A stretch of DNA of 64,000 nt. Source: Agelaius tricolor. Its lineage: Eukaryota; Chordata; Aves; Passeriformes; Icteridae. The first letter of the stretch is position 1. Each line of letters opens with the position of its first letter. Both the position numbers and the translations under genes were made by a program. The notes beneath the pieces were generated by a model. The model worked only from the letters and a program-made list of their open reading frames with translations, did no database searches and was not told where the DNA came from. The stretch is taken from NCBI GenBank assembly GCA_023055355.1, contig JALJCS010000004.1, positions 20,424,244-20,488,243 of the forward strand, written 5' to 3'. Below are positions 24,627 through 36,930 of this stretch, in pieces.

Positions 24627-24672
24627 TCTATGAAGTATTAAAATTAATTAACTAATTTTAATACTTCATAGA
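24627..24672. repeat. 20-bp perfect inverted repeat
   Basis: The arm at 24627-24646 (TCTATGAAGTATTAAAATTA) is the exact reverse complement of 24653-24672, with a 6-base spacer. It would form a long AT-rich cruciform or RNA hairpin. No flanking transposon was recognised. Confidence 0.95.
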
Positions 24673-26688
24673 GATAGGATTTTCCACTGCAATCTGCCCT
24701 GGGGAGGTTTCTTTCATCCGATGCAATGATTTGCATCGTGGCTTTGCAAGACTTTGTTCATCAGGAGCCCAGCAACCTGTTTTCTGCTAGCAGCTTTTGT
24801 AGTTTTGACCACTGCACTCAGTAAAGGCAGTTTGGTGAGCCAGCTTGCAGAGGGTGTTGGCCAAGAGAGCTGTATACTCCCACGATAATAAACAAGAATT
24901 TGGCCTAAGAATTGTTGTCAGCTGCTGAGCAGATCACCCAGTGAATATTTTATCACTTTTGAAGGGAACACTGAAGGAGATAATGCGCCCGCTCAATTAC
25001 TGGGTCAGTTGTGCTGATGCTGAACGTGCGTGGCCAGCCTAACCCCGGCCCGGGCATGACCATTCCCGGTATCTCATGGATTCAGCAGACGCTCCAATGC
25101 ACCCTCGGCACATGGCCGGGGGAAAAAAAAAAAGGTCAGCTTCACTCCACGCCCAGCTGCTGCCACACTGGCCCTGTCATCGTGTGCTCTGAGGAGCACA
25201 GCCCTGAGACACCGTACCAGGTGACACACCATCTGTCCTTTGCCCTTTCGATCGCCAGGTTTCCTGTTTTGTCTCTGCGTGGACAATTTTCTCCCTCTTT
25301 TAACAACACAGCATGATTTATTATTCTGGCACAGAAAGAGACAAAGGAGACTGCTCAAACAAAAGCAGGGAGGATAAGTGGAAAGAGCCATGCAGACAAA
25401 TGTAGATCTGAAATTTTAACTCAGCAGAACAACGCTGAGAATGTGGATGTTTACTTTTAGCTCTTTTTAAGATATGCTGGGAGAAAACAAAGCCAAAGGG
25501 GGAGGCTAGCCTTCTTGCAAATCCACACCCACAGCTGCTAATCAGTTGCCTGCCCTCTGGCAGGCGGCCTCACTGCTTTTGGCCTTCTTCCTCTCCCACT
25601 TTCCAGTGCTGTGTCAGTTTAGATTAAAAATTCAGCGTGGAGGGAGTTTCTTTTGCTCTTGGTTTGCAGAATTACTTACAAAAAGGGGCTATAAAGTTCG
25701 TTGAAATGTCTGGAAATAGTGCTACAGAAATACCTTTTGAAAAGTATTCCTGATGGGCACCCTGTGTACACAAGGTTTGTTTCTGAAATGCTCTATTACA
25801 TTGTGAGAGAAATGTGACAGAAATGCTCATAACAGCACTGAAGCAGAAAACACAGGTTCTCTCCAATTCTTCCCATGACTAGCAAGCAACAAATAGCAAA
25901 AAGGCAGCAGGATTTATTCTTAACCTTTGCACAAGGCATTGGAATTTCTATATAAACAGAGAGAGATACAAGAGAAATCTCCAAAAGCCTATGCAATTTT
26001 ACAACACAGTTGATGTTTCCAGTATATATTTCCTGTTCCAAAAAAACCCAGCTGTCAGTCTGTGCTTCATGCTTGACTGAGGAAAGCAATACTGCTAAAC
26101 ATGCTGAGCAGAAGGAATGTTAAGATGGCTATTGAGAAGAACTTGCATTTACAATTCTAGCATTGTTGTGCTAATATGGTAAAAGATTGTGCTATGTGGT
26201 TTTATTTTTGGCAAGTTTGACTGGAGGCTTTATTGGGGTTTTTTGTTTTGGTGTTTTTGGGGTTTTTTTGTTGCTGTTTTTGTTTCTGGTTTGTTTTGTT
26301 TTTTTGTTTTACTGTATCTAGCAAAAATGGGCACCTGCACACACAGCAATGAACTGGTTTAAGAGTTCTGTGGGCAGTCCTAGTGTTTTTGTGCCTTGTT
26401 ACCAGCAGCATAAACTGATATATTACAAAGATATGCTTAGAAGTACCCTTTGTGGGAAAAAACACCTGACTTGGCAGCTCTGAAGCCATGGCATTTAACC
26501 TTCAGTTTTAAGCAAAATCAAGCATGTTCCAAGACATCCTACAACCTTAAGGGGTTCTCAACATCCCATTTCAGCATCAACTTCTCAGACACCCTAAGCC
26601 AGTTTGACCATCTAGTAGCCCAGTGTTTATTTTAAACAGTTCTGTGTCATGGCATGCATGCTGTGCAGGAAGGTTTCATCAATAATTT

Positions 26689-26705
26689 AAAAAAAAAAAA
26701 AAAAA
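26689..26705 (+). repeat. A17 homopolymer
   Basis: A run of 17 adenines. The preceding sequence is not a recognisable SINE or processed transcript. Confidence 0.95.
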
Positions 26706-29700
26706 GCTCTTACTCTACAGAACATTAGAGTATTTCCATGGCATTTAGTAGCATGTAGTTTCTGAGACTACAGTTTTTCCTAGTAGAGGCAGGAACTAGC
26801 GGGCCCTCAGTGGCACCCCAGGGGAGCACACCTAAACCATTCTCACCTCCAGAGAACACACAATGGTACAGACAAAGAACTTTGAAAGACAAAGTTAATT
26901 CCAGGTGAATGTCCTAAGTGTCACTAAGCATATGAACAACACAAGGCTGGAAAATCATCTCTTCCTTGCTGAGCTCTCAGACCACAGGATTAGAGAAACC
27001 TAGAGCCACCCTTAACCAGAACAGCCTTCTTAAGGTGGGAGGGAGGGGAATAGCTCACTCTCCGCTCCATCTCTTACCACTTCTTCCCAAACCTGGACTG
27101 CAGAAGGTACCAGGTATCAGCACTGCAGCACCACACCTGAGAACATAACAGTGTTACTTCTACAATGTGCTTCCCAGCATTCATTTTATTGGGAAAGTCT
27201 AACAGGTTTCACTCAGAAGTATGTTTTGGATCTTCTAGAGGTGGTGAGAACCATCAGTGAACAAAACAAGGAAGAAACATTGTAAAAAAAGAATCCAGTA
27301 ATTATTTTGCAAATGGCCATCACCTCGGTTTCTTTGCTCCTTTGCCTACAGAGGTTGGCAGCAGCTCTTCAGCAGAAAACAGGCAGGATAGAAACAAAGT
27401 GTTGCAGAAATCGTATCTTAAGGCCACTGGACAATAAATCTTTGCACAACTGAGCTTTAAAAAAACCCAAAACAGCCACTTGTGTTTATGAACACAAATG
27501 AAGGTGGCATCTTCTGAAACTCCTTATCTATCTAAACTAATCAATCCATGGATCAGGTCTCCACCCTGTGGCCAACTCTCCTTCTCCCCCAAACTAAATT
27601 CCTGGTTGGGCTCCCTGTTTTCAAAAGAGCCTTGTTAACACTTAAGTTCAGTTTTATGAATTGTGAATGAAATTTTGCTTTTGATTTTAGCCTTTCTTCC
27701 AAATGCTTTAGGTGCCCCTGCACTTACCCAAAATTTCACTTATGATTTGATAAAACTGTGATTAGCACATAAGATAATAAAATCCCCATTACTGATTTAA
27801 ACAATTATTTCTTCAAAACAGTGTATTAGTTGAGTCAGCATTTCGTGCTATGACTTCCCAGCAAAAAGACTGAAGAGCATTGGATGGACCGGAAGTAAAA
27901 ATAGATGCTGAGTCTGTCGTATATCTTGGTAAAGTTCAAAGAGAGCTAGAAAGCAGAAACATGGGGTTTAAGTTATGACAGCCTTCAGGCTGTGCTCAAT
28001 TCTTCGGTTAATAGCCAGAAACTGCTGTCAATCTCTAATATGCCAAAACTGATTAGCTGGCATTAAGCTTAGGTCATATATGACATATTTGTTATTTTAT
28101 CAAGGTTAAGGAGCAAATGCTGCATAACTAATATTCAGAAGCTCATTTTGGGGTTTTTTTGAAGTGGATATTCTCATTTTCCTGTGTGTCTGGTTGTCTC
28201 AGAATTGGTTTTGGAGTGCTGTTATGCAGGTCAACAGTGTATCTTTCATTATAGAAAACCTTCAATAATACAATTAATCATGTTTGCCTTTTCTGCAAGT
28301 TTTTGACTGCATGAAATTATAAGTATTTTTTTACCATAGTTCTTCAAAGCATATTCTGCTTGTGTAGCAGAATAATAAAATTATTTGTTTTGCTGTCAAT
28401 GTTTGGAAATTGATTTAACTTTAGCAAAGCTGAAAACCAATCACATTAAAAAAATACCCCTAAAATTCTGTTCTACTCAGCAGTCACAGATAGTATGAAA
28501 AATTGAGTGCTCTTAAGGGAAAATAGTTTCCTACATGACAGTTAAAATTAATTTCTCACTAGACTCTAAATGATAAGAACTTCATGTGTAAGCAAAATAA
28601 TTTAATTTCATCATTTTCTTTGCCTCAAGAATACACGCCTTTAAAAGCTCAGATTCAGTGAGGGATAAAATACAACAAGCAGAGAAGAGAAACTGCTAAG
28701 AGACCTTTAGAACAAGAACAGTCTAAGAAGCATCAGCACATGAAAACCAAATGCAGAACTTTTTTTCCTTCCCAAATTCCAATTTAAAAAGTGTATTTTC
28801 ACAATTAAGATGCTAGCAAACAAGGACTGCAAAGGTTTATCACTGTACAGAACTGCAGTCTAGGATGCAATGGTGCCCAGCTCGTGCATTTCAATAGGTG
28901 TAAGACCCCACTAACAACAGTAGCTGTAATTTAGACAGGACCCGAACCAGGTATAGATAGGATTTTTTACTGATAATAAAGCGTGAACTAGTATATCTTT
29001 TACTGATAATACATGTGCACTAGAATATTTCAAACTTACTCATTTTTTAACAAATGCAGCTTCAGCTATCAGGAACATATAACCAGTGGAAGCTTTCGAG
29101 AGAAAACACTTGATTAGTAATCAAGAGCTTTAACTACCACAGCTTTCTGTGGAGCAACTCTGGAGCTTTCCATGACCACACATAATGTGCATTTGCTGTA
29201 TCTTCCCAAAGGAAGAATGCTGAACAGAGACAACACTTCCCCCACTGGAACATATACCACTATGGAATAATTTGCTACTATACTATAGTATTTCTGAAGT
29301 AAATAAAACAGCTTTGCCAAAGATAAGGGCACTGCAATGGAATCACAAAACCAGATTCAATATTGTTCTTGAAATGTGCTCTTTATATTCCTAAGGGGAA
29401 AAAACTTACACAAACTGACTGCAACTTATACAAAAATTTTAGTCTTTATGGCGTCATGTAAGGCAATTCTGGGTGAAGCTGTTACTTCAGGTTGTATAAA
29501 TACTGAGTTATCTACATGACCTGACTTACCCTGTCCCCTTCCTTATTATTCACTCTCAGGAGGATGTTCAGCCAGAAGAGTCAGCAAGTTTTAATCCACA
29601 CAAATAACTGCATTATCACATTTTTTCTAAAAAAGTCAAAGGCTGATGGCTGTTTTCTGAACTACATGCCCATTCAAGTGCAGATACTTTAGAAAGTTAT

Positions 29701-31375
29701 TTCCTTTTCATTTCCCATCTGGTCATAAAAAAATACCTTGTTTTCCCAGCAATTTTTTTGAACCCTGGATTTTGCAACCAAACACCTTTCCCTGTTGCCC
29801 CTTTTCTCCCTTTTTTTAGCAGTTCAAGTCCCAGCAGGCTTTTTACTGGTCTCACTTCTGTTCTAGCCAATAAAGAAAACACAAAGCATGAAGCACTACC
29901 AGGCTCACAGTAACATCAGCTTCCAGGATTAGAAAGTGTTAGGAGAGACAAGTGTCAGTCCATTCCCAGTTCTGGCAGCAAGAATGAAAATAATTTTCTG
30001 CATAAGGAGCTTATATAGTCACGTCTCTGCCAGCCTTTTGCTCCTGGCTGTCATTCTGAATGTACAGACCATTGCCATTTCCTTCTGAGTATCAGCCCTT
30101 AGAGGACCACCTAGTGAGCTCCATAATACTTACTCCATAGCTTCCACAAGCAGTGTGGATGCTTTCCATAACTAGCTTAGCAAGTCAACTTAATAGCTAA
30201 GTTCTAACCAGTATTTCTGCTCTGTGGCTTGTTATATAGCCACTGGGCTGAGTGAGGCTCTTCCTTTAAAAAAAACAACAAAGCAAACTTGTCAGGAAAT
30301 TCAGGTTGAAAGAATTCATCTACAAGCAGCACATGAACAACTCACAATTATTATTATGGATAACTCACCTTGTTTTTATCTTTAAAAGAGTTTATTAAAT
30401 GCAACTTAAAGACTTACATTATCAACAATAAGGAAATTACCCATCCATAAGTTCTGGTCTAAGTGTTCCCTTGTGTGCATGGCTATCAGCTTCTGAAACT
30501 TGTGCACAAAAACCTATGGGTCCATGAACTCAGTGCTTGTGCTAGTTATACTACAGAACTACACCTCCTTTGCCCAAGAGCAAGAGTTGATGTCAATACC
30601 CAAAAGCCAAGCCAAGCCTTCTCCCCTTACTGTTTTTGGTATTTACCATCCTCTGCAGGAGGTACCCAAACCTGGCTACTGGCACCTGGCTAAACCACAC
30701 CTGAACAGTAGTATGCAATAGCTAATGCTCATGTTTGCACTGATACCTGCAGAGAGAAAGACATATAGGGCTCTGTGTGAATCACCTCAGTTAAGTCAGC
30801 CAGCAAGTATACAGGTAACAAAGCAGCCCACTGTCACTTTCCATAGGGAAATAACTTCCCCCTTATCTCCTTTCCTTCTCCATCTGAAGCTGGTACAGGG
30901 GGAAGACAATTATCTAGTGTCCTACATATCTCTAGAAACAAGCCCTCTGAAGAGCCCAGGAGTGTTTTGGGTGCTCCTGCTATAACGCTCAAAAGGACAT
31001 AACTGCACAAGCTACACAAATGTGCTGCTTTTGAGGCACCATTAAGAAAATTAACAGAATTAAAAGCTAAGTGAAGATCAGCTGCTGCATACAGAAGATG
31101 ACAAGACTGAAGATCTCTGCTATGAGACACTAGGAACCAGGGATATTTTTCCACTTCCCATTTTAAATAAATCTGTGTGATGAATTCTACATTCTTTTTT
31201 GTAACAACTACTAGCCATTCCCAGATAGGGCTGCATTTTAGTGACCAATGGAGAGAGAGGTACACACATATAGACTCTACCTAAAAGTACGATTTAGGAT
31301 GCCTATTTGACAAAAGTCCCAAGTAGAAAAGAAGACCAAAATGTCAAGTCATATGTATGTAGTGGAATTTAAGTA

Positions 31376-31381
31376 TTTATT
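31376..31381 (-). terminator. CTSL: candidate CTSL polyadenylation signal
   Basis: TTTATT on the + strand is AATAAA on the minus strand, about 280 bases after the CTSL stop. It is the first canonical signal found downstream. Other candidates lie further on, for example near 30388, so the 3' UTR length is uncertain. Confidence 0.5.
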
Positions 31382-31661
31382 TAAAAAGTAAACCTTTGGA
31401 CACATTGCAATTAAAAAAAAAAAAGGAAAAATACAAGGAATCTATTGGATTAAGCAGTCAAAAGCTAGCAATATTACAAGCTGTTTACATACCAACATTT
31501 ACATTAATTTAAACAAGTGGCATGTCACCAACATGTAAAATATACTTCAAGAGTTTTAAAAATCAAGTTGAGTTTTGAAAGACACAAGGCTACCACATGC
31601 GAACATGGGTTTGGTCATTCAGTTTAAATCCCCTCTTGTACTGAAATGTTCAGTCTTCAAA

Positions 31662-31761
31662 TTATACTAATGGATAACTAGCAGCTGTTGCTATTCCACA
31701 GTGGTTCTTCCTGTCCTTGGCCATGTAGATATATCCTTTGTCACCCCACTTCTCACCCCAG
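31662..31761 (-). CDS. CTSL: CTSL coding exon 7: residues 307-338 and stop
   Basis: The last exon, 100 bp, completes Ser306 with its first base and encodes [20 protein letters not shown] followed by [12 protein letters not shown] and TAA (31662-31664 on the + strand). The NSWG motif formed across the splice junction contains the catalytic Asn of papain-family proteases (Asn305). [12 protein letters not shown] is the conserved C-terminus of cathepsin L. The acceptor is TTTTCAG. The exon was found by motif, because antisense frames hide it. Confidence 0.97.
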
Positions 31762-32988
<1,227 letters not shown>

Positions 32989-33157
32989 CTGATTGATAGA
33001 ACTGAAATGAAGAATGGCCTGCATCAATAGCAACAGACACTGGACCCACAGCTGCAACTGCTTTCATGAGAGCTCTTTCGTGTCCTTGAGGGATGTCAAC
33101 AAAGCCAGTGTCATTAGCAGCATTGTATTCTGCCTTGTAGCGACAGTCTTCATCATC
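32989..33157 (-). CDS. CTSL: CTSL coding exon 5: residues 211-267
   Basis: This 169-bp exon encodes [20 protein letters not shown], then [20 protein letters not shown] and [16 protein letters not shown] plus one base of Gly267. It lies in the right-hand domain of the mature protease. AANDT contains an N-glycosylation sequon (Asn-Asp-Thr) at the position glycosylated in mammalian cathepsin [12 protein letters not shown] is a family hallmark and forms part of the S2 region. Acceptor ACTTAG and donor GTGGGG are consistent with the flanking phases. Confidence 0.97.
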
Positions 33158-35156
<1,999 letters not shown>

Positions 35157-35312
35157 CTGGTCTTTAACTGGAGTTACATATCCCTTCTCTCGCCAATCTA
35201 CTGATCGTGGTGCTTCCAGGAAGTTGGGTTCAAGAAACTGGGATCCTCTGTATTTTCTTTCTGACTTCTTGTGTACATAACCATTCATGAGCTGTCTGAA
35301 CTCCTCAGTTGT
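35157..35312 (-). CDS. CTSL: CTSL coding exon 3: residues 84-135, propeptide to mature junction
   Basis: This 156-bp, 52-codon exon encodes TTEEFRQLMNGYVHKKSERK, then YRGSQFLEPNFLEAPRSVDW and REKGYVTPVKDQ. It finishes the inhibitory propeptide and starts the mature enzyme, whose N-terminus in the family is near APRSVDWREKGYVTPVK. The acceptor is TTTTTCAG and the donor is GTACTA. Phases 0/0 agree with the adjoining exons. Confidence 0.97.
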
Positions 35313-35406
35313 CTGAAAAACAAATCAATATATGCAGTCACTATCTACTGCTGTATCTATTACACACCATTGCTAAGAACTGTACATTACATGTCTCTAC
35401 ACATAC

Positions 35407-35529
35407 CATGTCGCCAAACTGATTCATTCCCAACTTGTAGCTGTGTTTTCCTAATGCATGATCCAGATTATGGATTTCAATCATTTTCAGATTCTTCTCC
35501 CACACCACTCTCCTCCAGCCTTCCTCTCT
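35407..35529 (-). CDS. CTSL: CTSL coding exon 2: residues 43-83, ERFNIN/GNFD propeptide
   Basis: This 123-bp, 41-codon exon encodes [20 protein letters not shown], then [20 protein letters not shown] and M. The E-x3-R-x2-V/W-x2-N-x3-I-x3-N pattern is the cathepsin L form of the ERFNIN motif. GMNQFGD is the GxNxFxD motif; both belong to the I29 inhibitor prodomain. The flanking introns are only 94 bp and 340 bp. The exon was located by motif and splice sites (CTTTAG and GTATGT). Confidence 0.97.
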
Positions 35530-35869
35530 CTAAAGGGGACAAAAAACCAGCGTACTTTAAGAAGACATTTCAAACCAAGTTTGCTTGCACAACAAGCTTT
35601 CTAAGGCTCATAATACCCGGCAAATGTACACTACTCGAATAGGAAACGTGAACGGTGTTAAGCGGTGATCTTTTTGCCGCCCTCATAAGACAAACAACGA
35701 GTAGAGTGCAGCTGAGTCAATACACAAACACAGGAAAGGGACCTGGGAAGAGAAGGATTATGCTTCCCAAGCCCTGCCCATAGCCGGCGTTGTAACAAAG
35801 CAGACATGACTCAGCTGGTGGGGCCCAGCTCCGTGCGCTCGGCGCTTGCCCAGCTCGCCGGGGGCTCAC

Positions 35870-36005
35870 CTCATGATAGTCCTTCTTGTGCCACGACTTC
35901 CACAGCTGCCAGTGGTCGTCCAGCTCAGGGTCCAGCCTCGGCGCGCCGAGAACCACGCCCAAGCAGAGGCACAGCGTGGTCAGGAACGGGTTCATGCTGG
36001 CCGAT
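35870..36005 (-). CDS. CTSL: CTSL first coding exon: residues 1-42, signal peptide
   Basis: Cathepsin L is a lysosomal cysteine endopeptidase of the papain family (C1A) made as a preproenzyme. The start ATG is at 35995-35993 (+ strand numbering, minus orientation), with A at -3 (CAGCATGA), giving MNPFLTTLCLCLGVVLGAP. This is a classical signal peptide with a hydrophobic core and a cleavage site near Gly/Ala 17-18, followed by RLDPELDDHWQLWKSWHKKD. Bases 35996-36005 are 5' UTR after acceptor GGCAG. Seven coding exons total 1017 bp, or 338 residues, with no disruption. The start matches the usual N-terminus MNP of vertebrate cathepsin L. The donor is GTGAGC. Confidence 0.97.
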
Positions 36006-36325
36006 CTGCCAAGGACGGAGGAAAGCGGTCAGGCAGGGCGCCCTGAGCGCGGGGGATGCCAGACCCGAGGCGGCCCGCGCGTCCTCCGCCAGCGGTGGGC
36101 CGGAGCCGAGCACTGGCCGCTCTGGCCGCCCTGCCTGTAAACAAGCCCGGGCGGTAGGGCCGGGACGCGGAGCGCGCAGTCGGCAGCCTCCCGAGGAAGC
36201 GGCTGGAATGGCGGCTCCTTCCCGGCAGGAACCGCCCCGCTGCAGGACAAGGACGCGATCGAGACCGGCCCTCTCCACGCACCCGCACCCGCACCCGCAC
36301 CCCGCATCCCGCATCCCCCGCTCAC
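36006..36325 (-). other. CTSL: CTSL intron 1 (in 5' UTR)
   Basis: A GC-rich intron of about 320 bp between a strong donor GTGAGC at 36325 and the acceptor GGCAG before 36005. It carries the G-run repeat at 36282-36319. Boundaries on the 5' side are predicted from the donor only. Confidence 0.65.
36282..36319 (-). promoter_or_regulatory. potential G-quadruplex motif
   Basis: On the minus strand there are six runs of three or more G separated by short loops (TGC, TGC, TGC, TGC, then ATGC). They lie at 36282-284, 288-290, 294-296, 300-303, 308-310 and 315-319. This satisfies the usual four-run, short-loop G-quadruplex rule. It sits about 6 bases into CTSL intron 1, so it would be in the transcript. 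Confidence 0.75.
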
Positions 36326-36380
36326 CACGCTCGAGGGTCTCCGCTGCTCTCCTACCTCCTCTGCCCGGCAACACTCGGCC
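36326..36380 (-). other. CTSL: CTSL non-coding exon 1 (predicted)
   Basis: CTSL genes usually begin with a non-coding exon. The minus strand has CTCGAGCGTG followed by the donor GTGAGCGG at 36325. The transcription start is not visible and is placed roughly 50-80 bases below the CCAAT box. An alternative donor (GTAGGAG, near 36355) cannot be excluded. Confidence 0.5.
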
Positions 36381-36412
36381 TCTGCCGCCCCTCTTATCCC
36401 GGCCGCGGCCGT

Positions 36413-36491
36413 GCCCGCCCCGCCGCGCCCATTGGCGGCCGGGCCGGGCAGGGCCGGGCCGCGCCTCCCGCCGGGCGGAGGCGGGGCGGGT
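36413..36491 (-). promoter_or_regulatory. CTSL: CTSL core promoter: CCAAT box and GC boxes
   Basis: ATTGG at 36431-36435 is a CCAAT box on the minus strand. It is flanked by GC boxes at 36414-36424 (CCCGCCCCGCC) and 36483-36490 (GGGGCGGG). No TATA box is visible. Mammalian CTSL promoters are TATA-less and depend on an NF-Y CCAAT site between Sp1 GC boxes, so the layout fits CTSL transcribed leftward. Confidence 0.7.
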
Positions 36492-36930
36492 CTTCCGAGG
36501 CTGTCCCGCATCACCCCCGGGACGGGGCCGGGAGCGCCCGGGGGCGATGCGGGGCCTCCCTGGGGGCCCTCCCTAGCGCCGGAGCCGCTAGGTTGGGCAA
36601 TGTTTGTCCAAGAATTTACTCCGAGCGCTGTCGGGCCGGAGATAGTGGCAGCACGCTGGTGGAATTTAACCCGGAGGGCCTTGACGTGGGCAGCTGGCAG
36701 AACGAAGGGAAAACTAAGACTGGGGGCAAAGAGACATGCATGGCGGGTGTGGGCAGCCCCGGCGCCGTCCGTGCGCTCCGGTGCGGGCTCCTGCTCGGTC
36801 AGGCTGCTGCGGCGCTGCCGTGCTGCCCCGGCGGGCTCTGGCCGTGGGTGCCCCCGCAGCCCCAGCCCGCTCCTCCCGGCGGGGACAGCCGCTGCCTCTG
36901 CACATCCGCCACAGGTTCAGTAGAGCACAG

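Larger units (their letters stand above)
21206..31370. other. intergenic region between FBP2/CR1 and CTSL 3' end
   Basis: About 10 kb without a recognisable gene. It contains the CT and TA microsatellites, a 20-bp inverted repeat, a 17-A run at 26689-26705 and a GT/T-rich stretch at about 26228-26310. A GC-richer patch lies at about 23780-23970. Open frames in it are short and match no family I know. Confidence 0.75.
35992..36930. promoter_or_regulatory. CTSL: CpG island over CTSL 5' end
   Basis: About 0.9 kb of very GC- and CpG-rich sequence, in sharp contrast to its AT-rich surroundings. It covers CTSL intron 1, the non-coding first exon and the promoter, and it extends about 500 bases upstream. 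Long open frames on both strands here are side effects of base composition. The + side could host a divergent transcript, but none is proven. Confidence 0.85.

Noticed and set aside
26660..26705. A17 run as the tail of a SINE or processed pseudogene
   Set aside because: The sequence before it resembles no SINE or cDNA, and no target-site duplication was seen.
36411..36923. Long + strand open frames in the CpG island as protein genes
   Set aside because: They are Pro/Arg/Gly/Ala-rich, overlap equally long frames on the other strand and overlap the CTSL promoter, as expected from GC-rich DNA with few stop codons.
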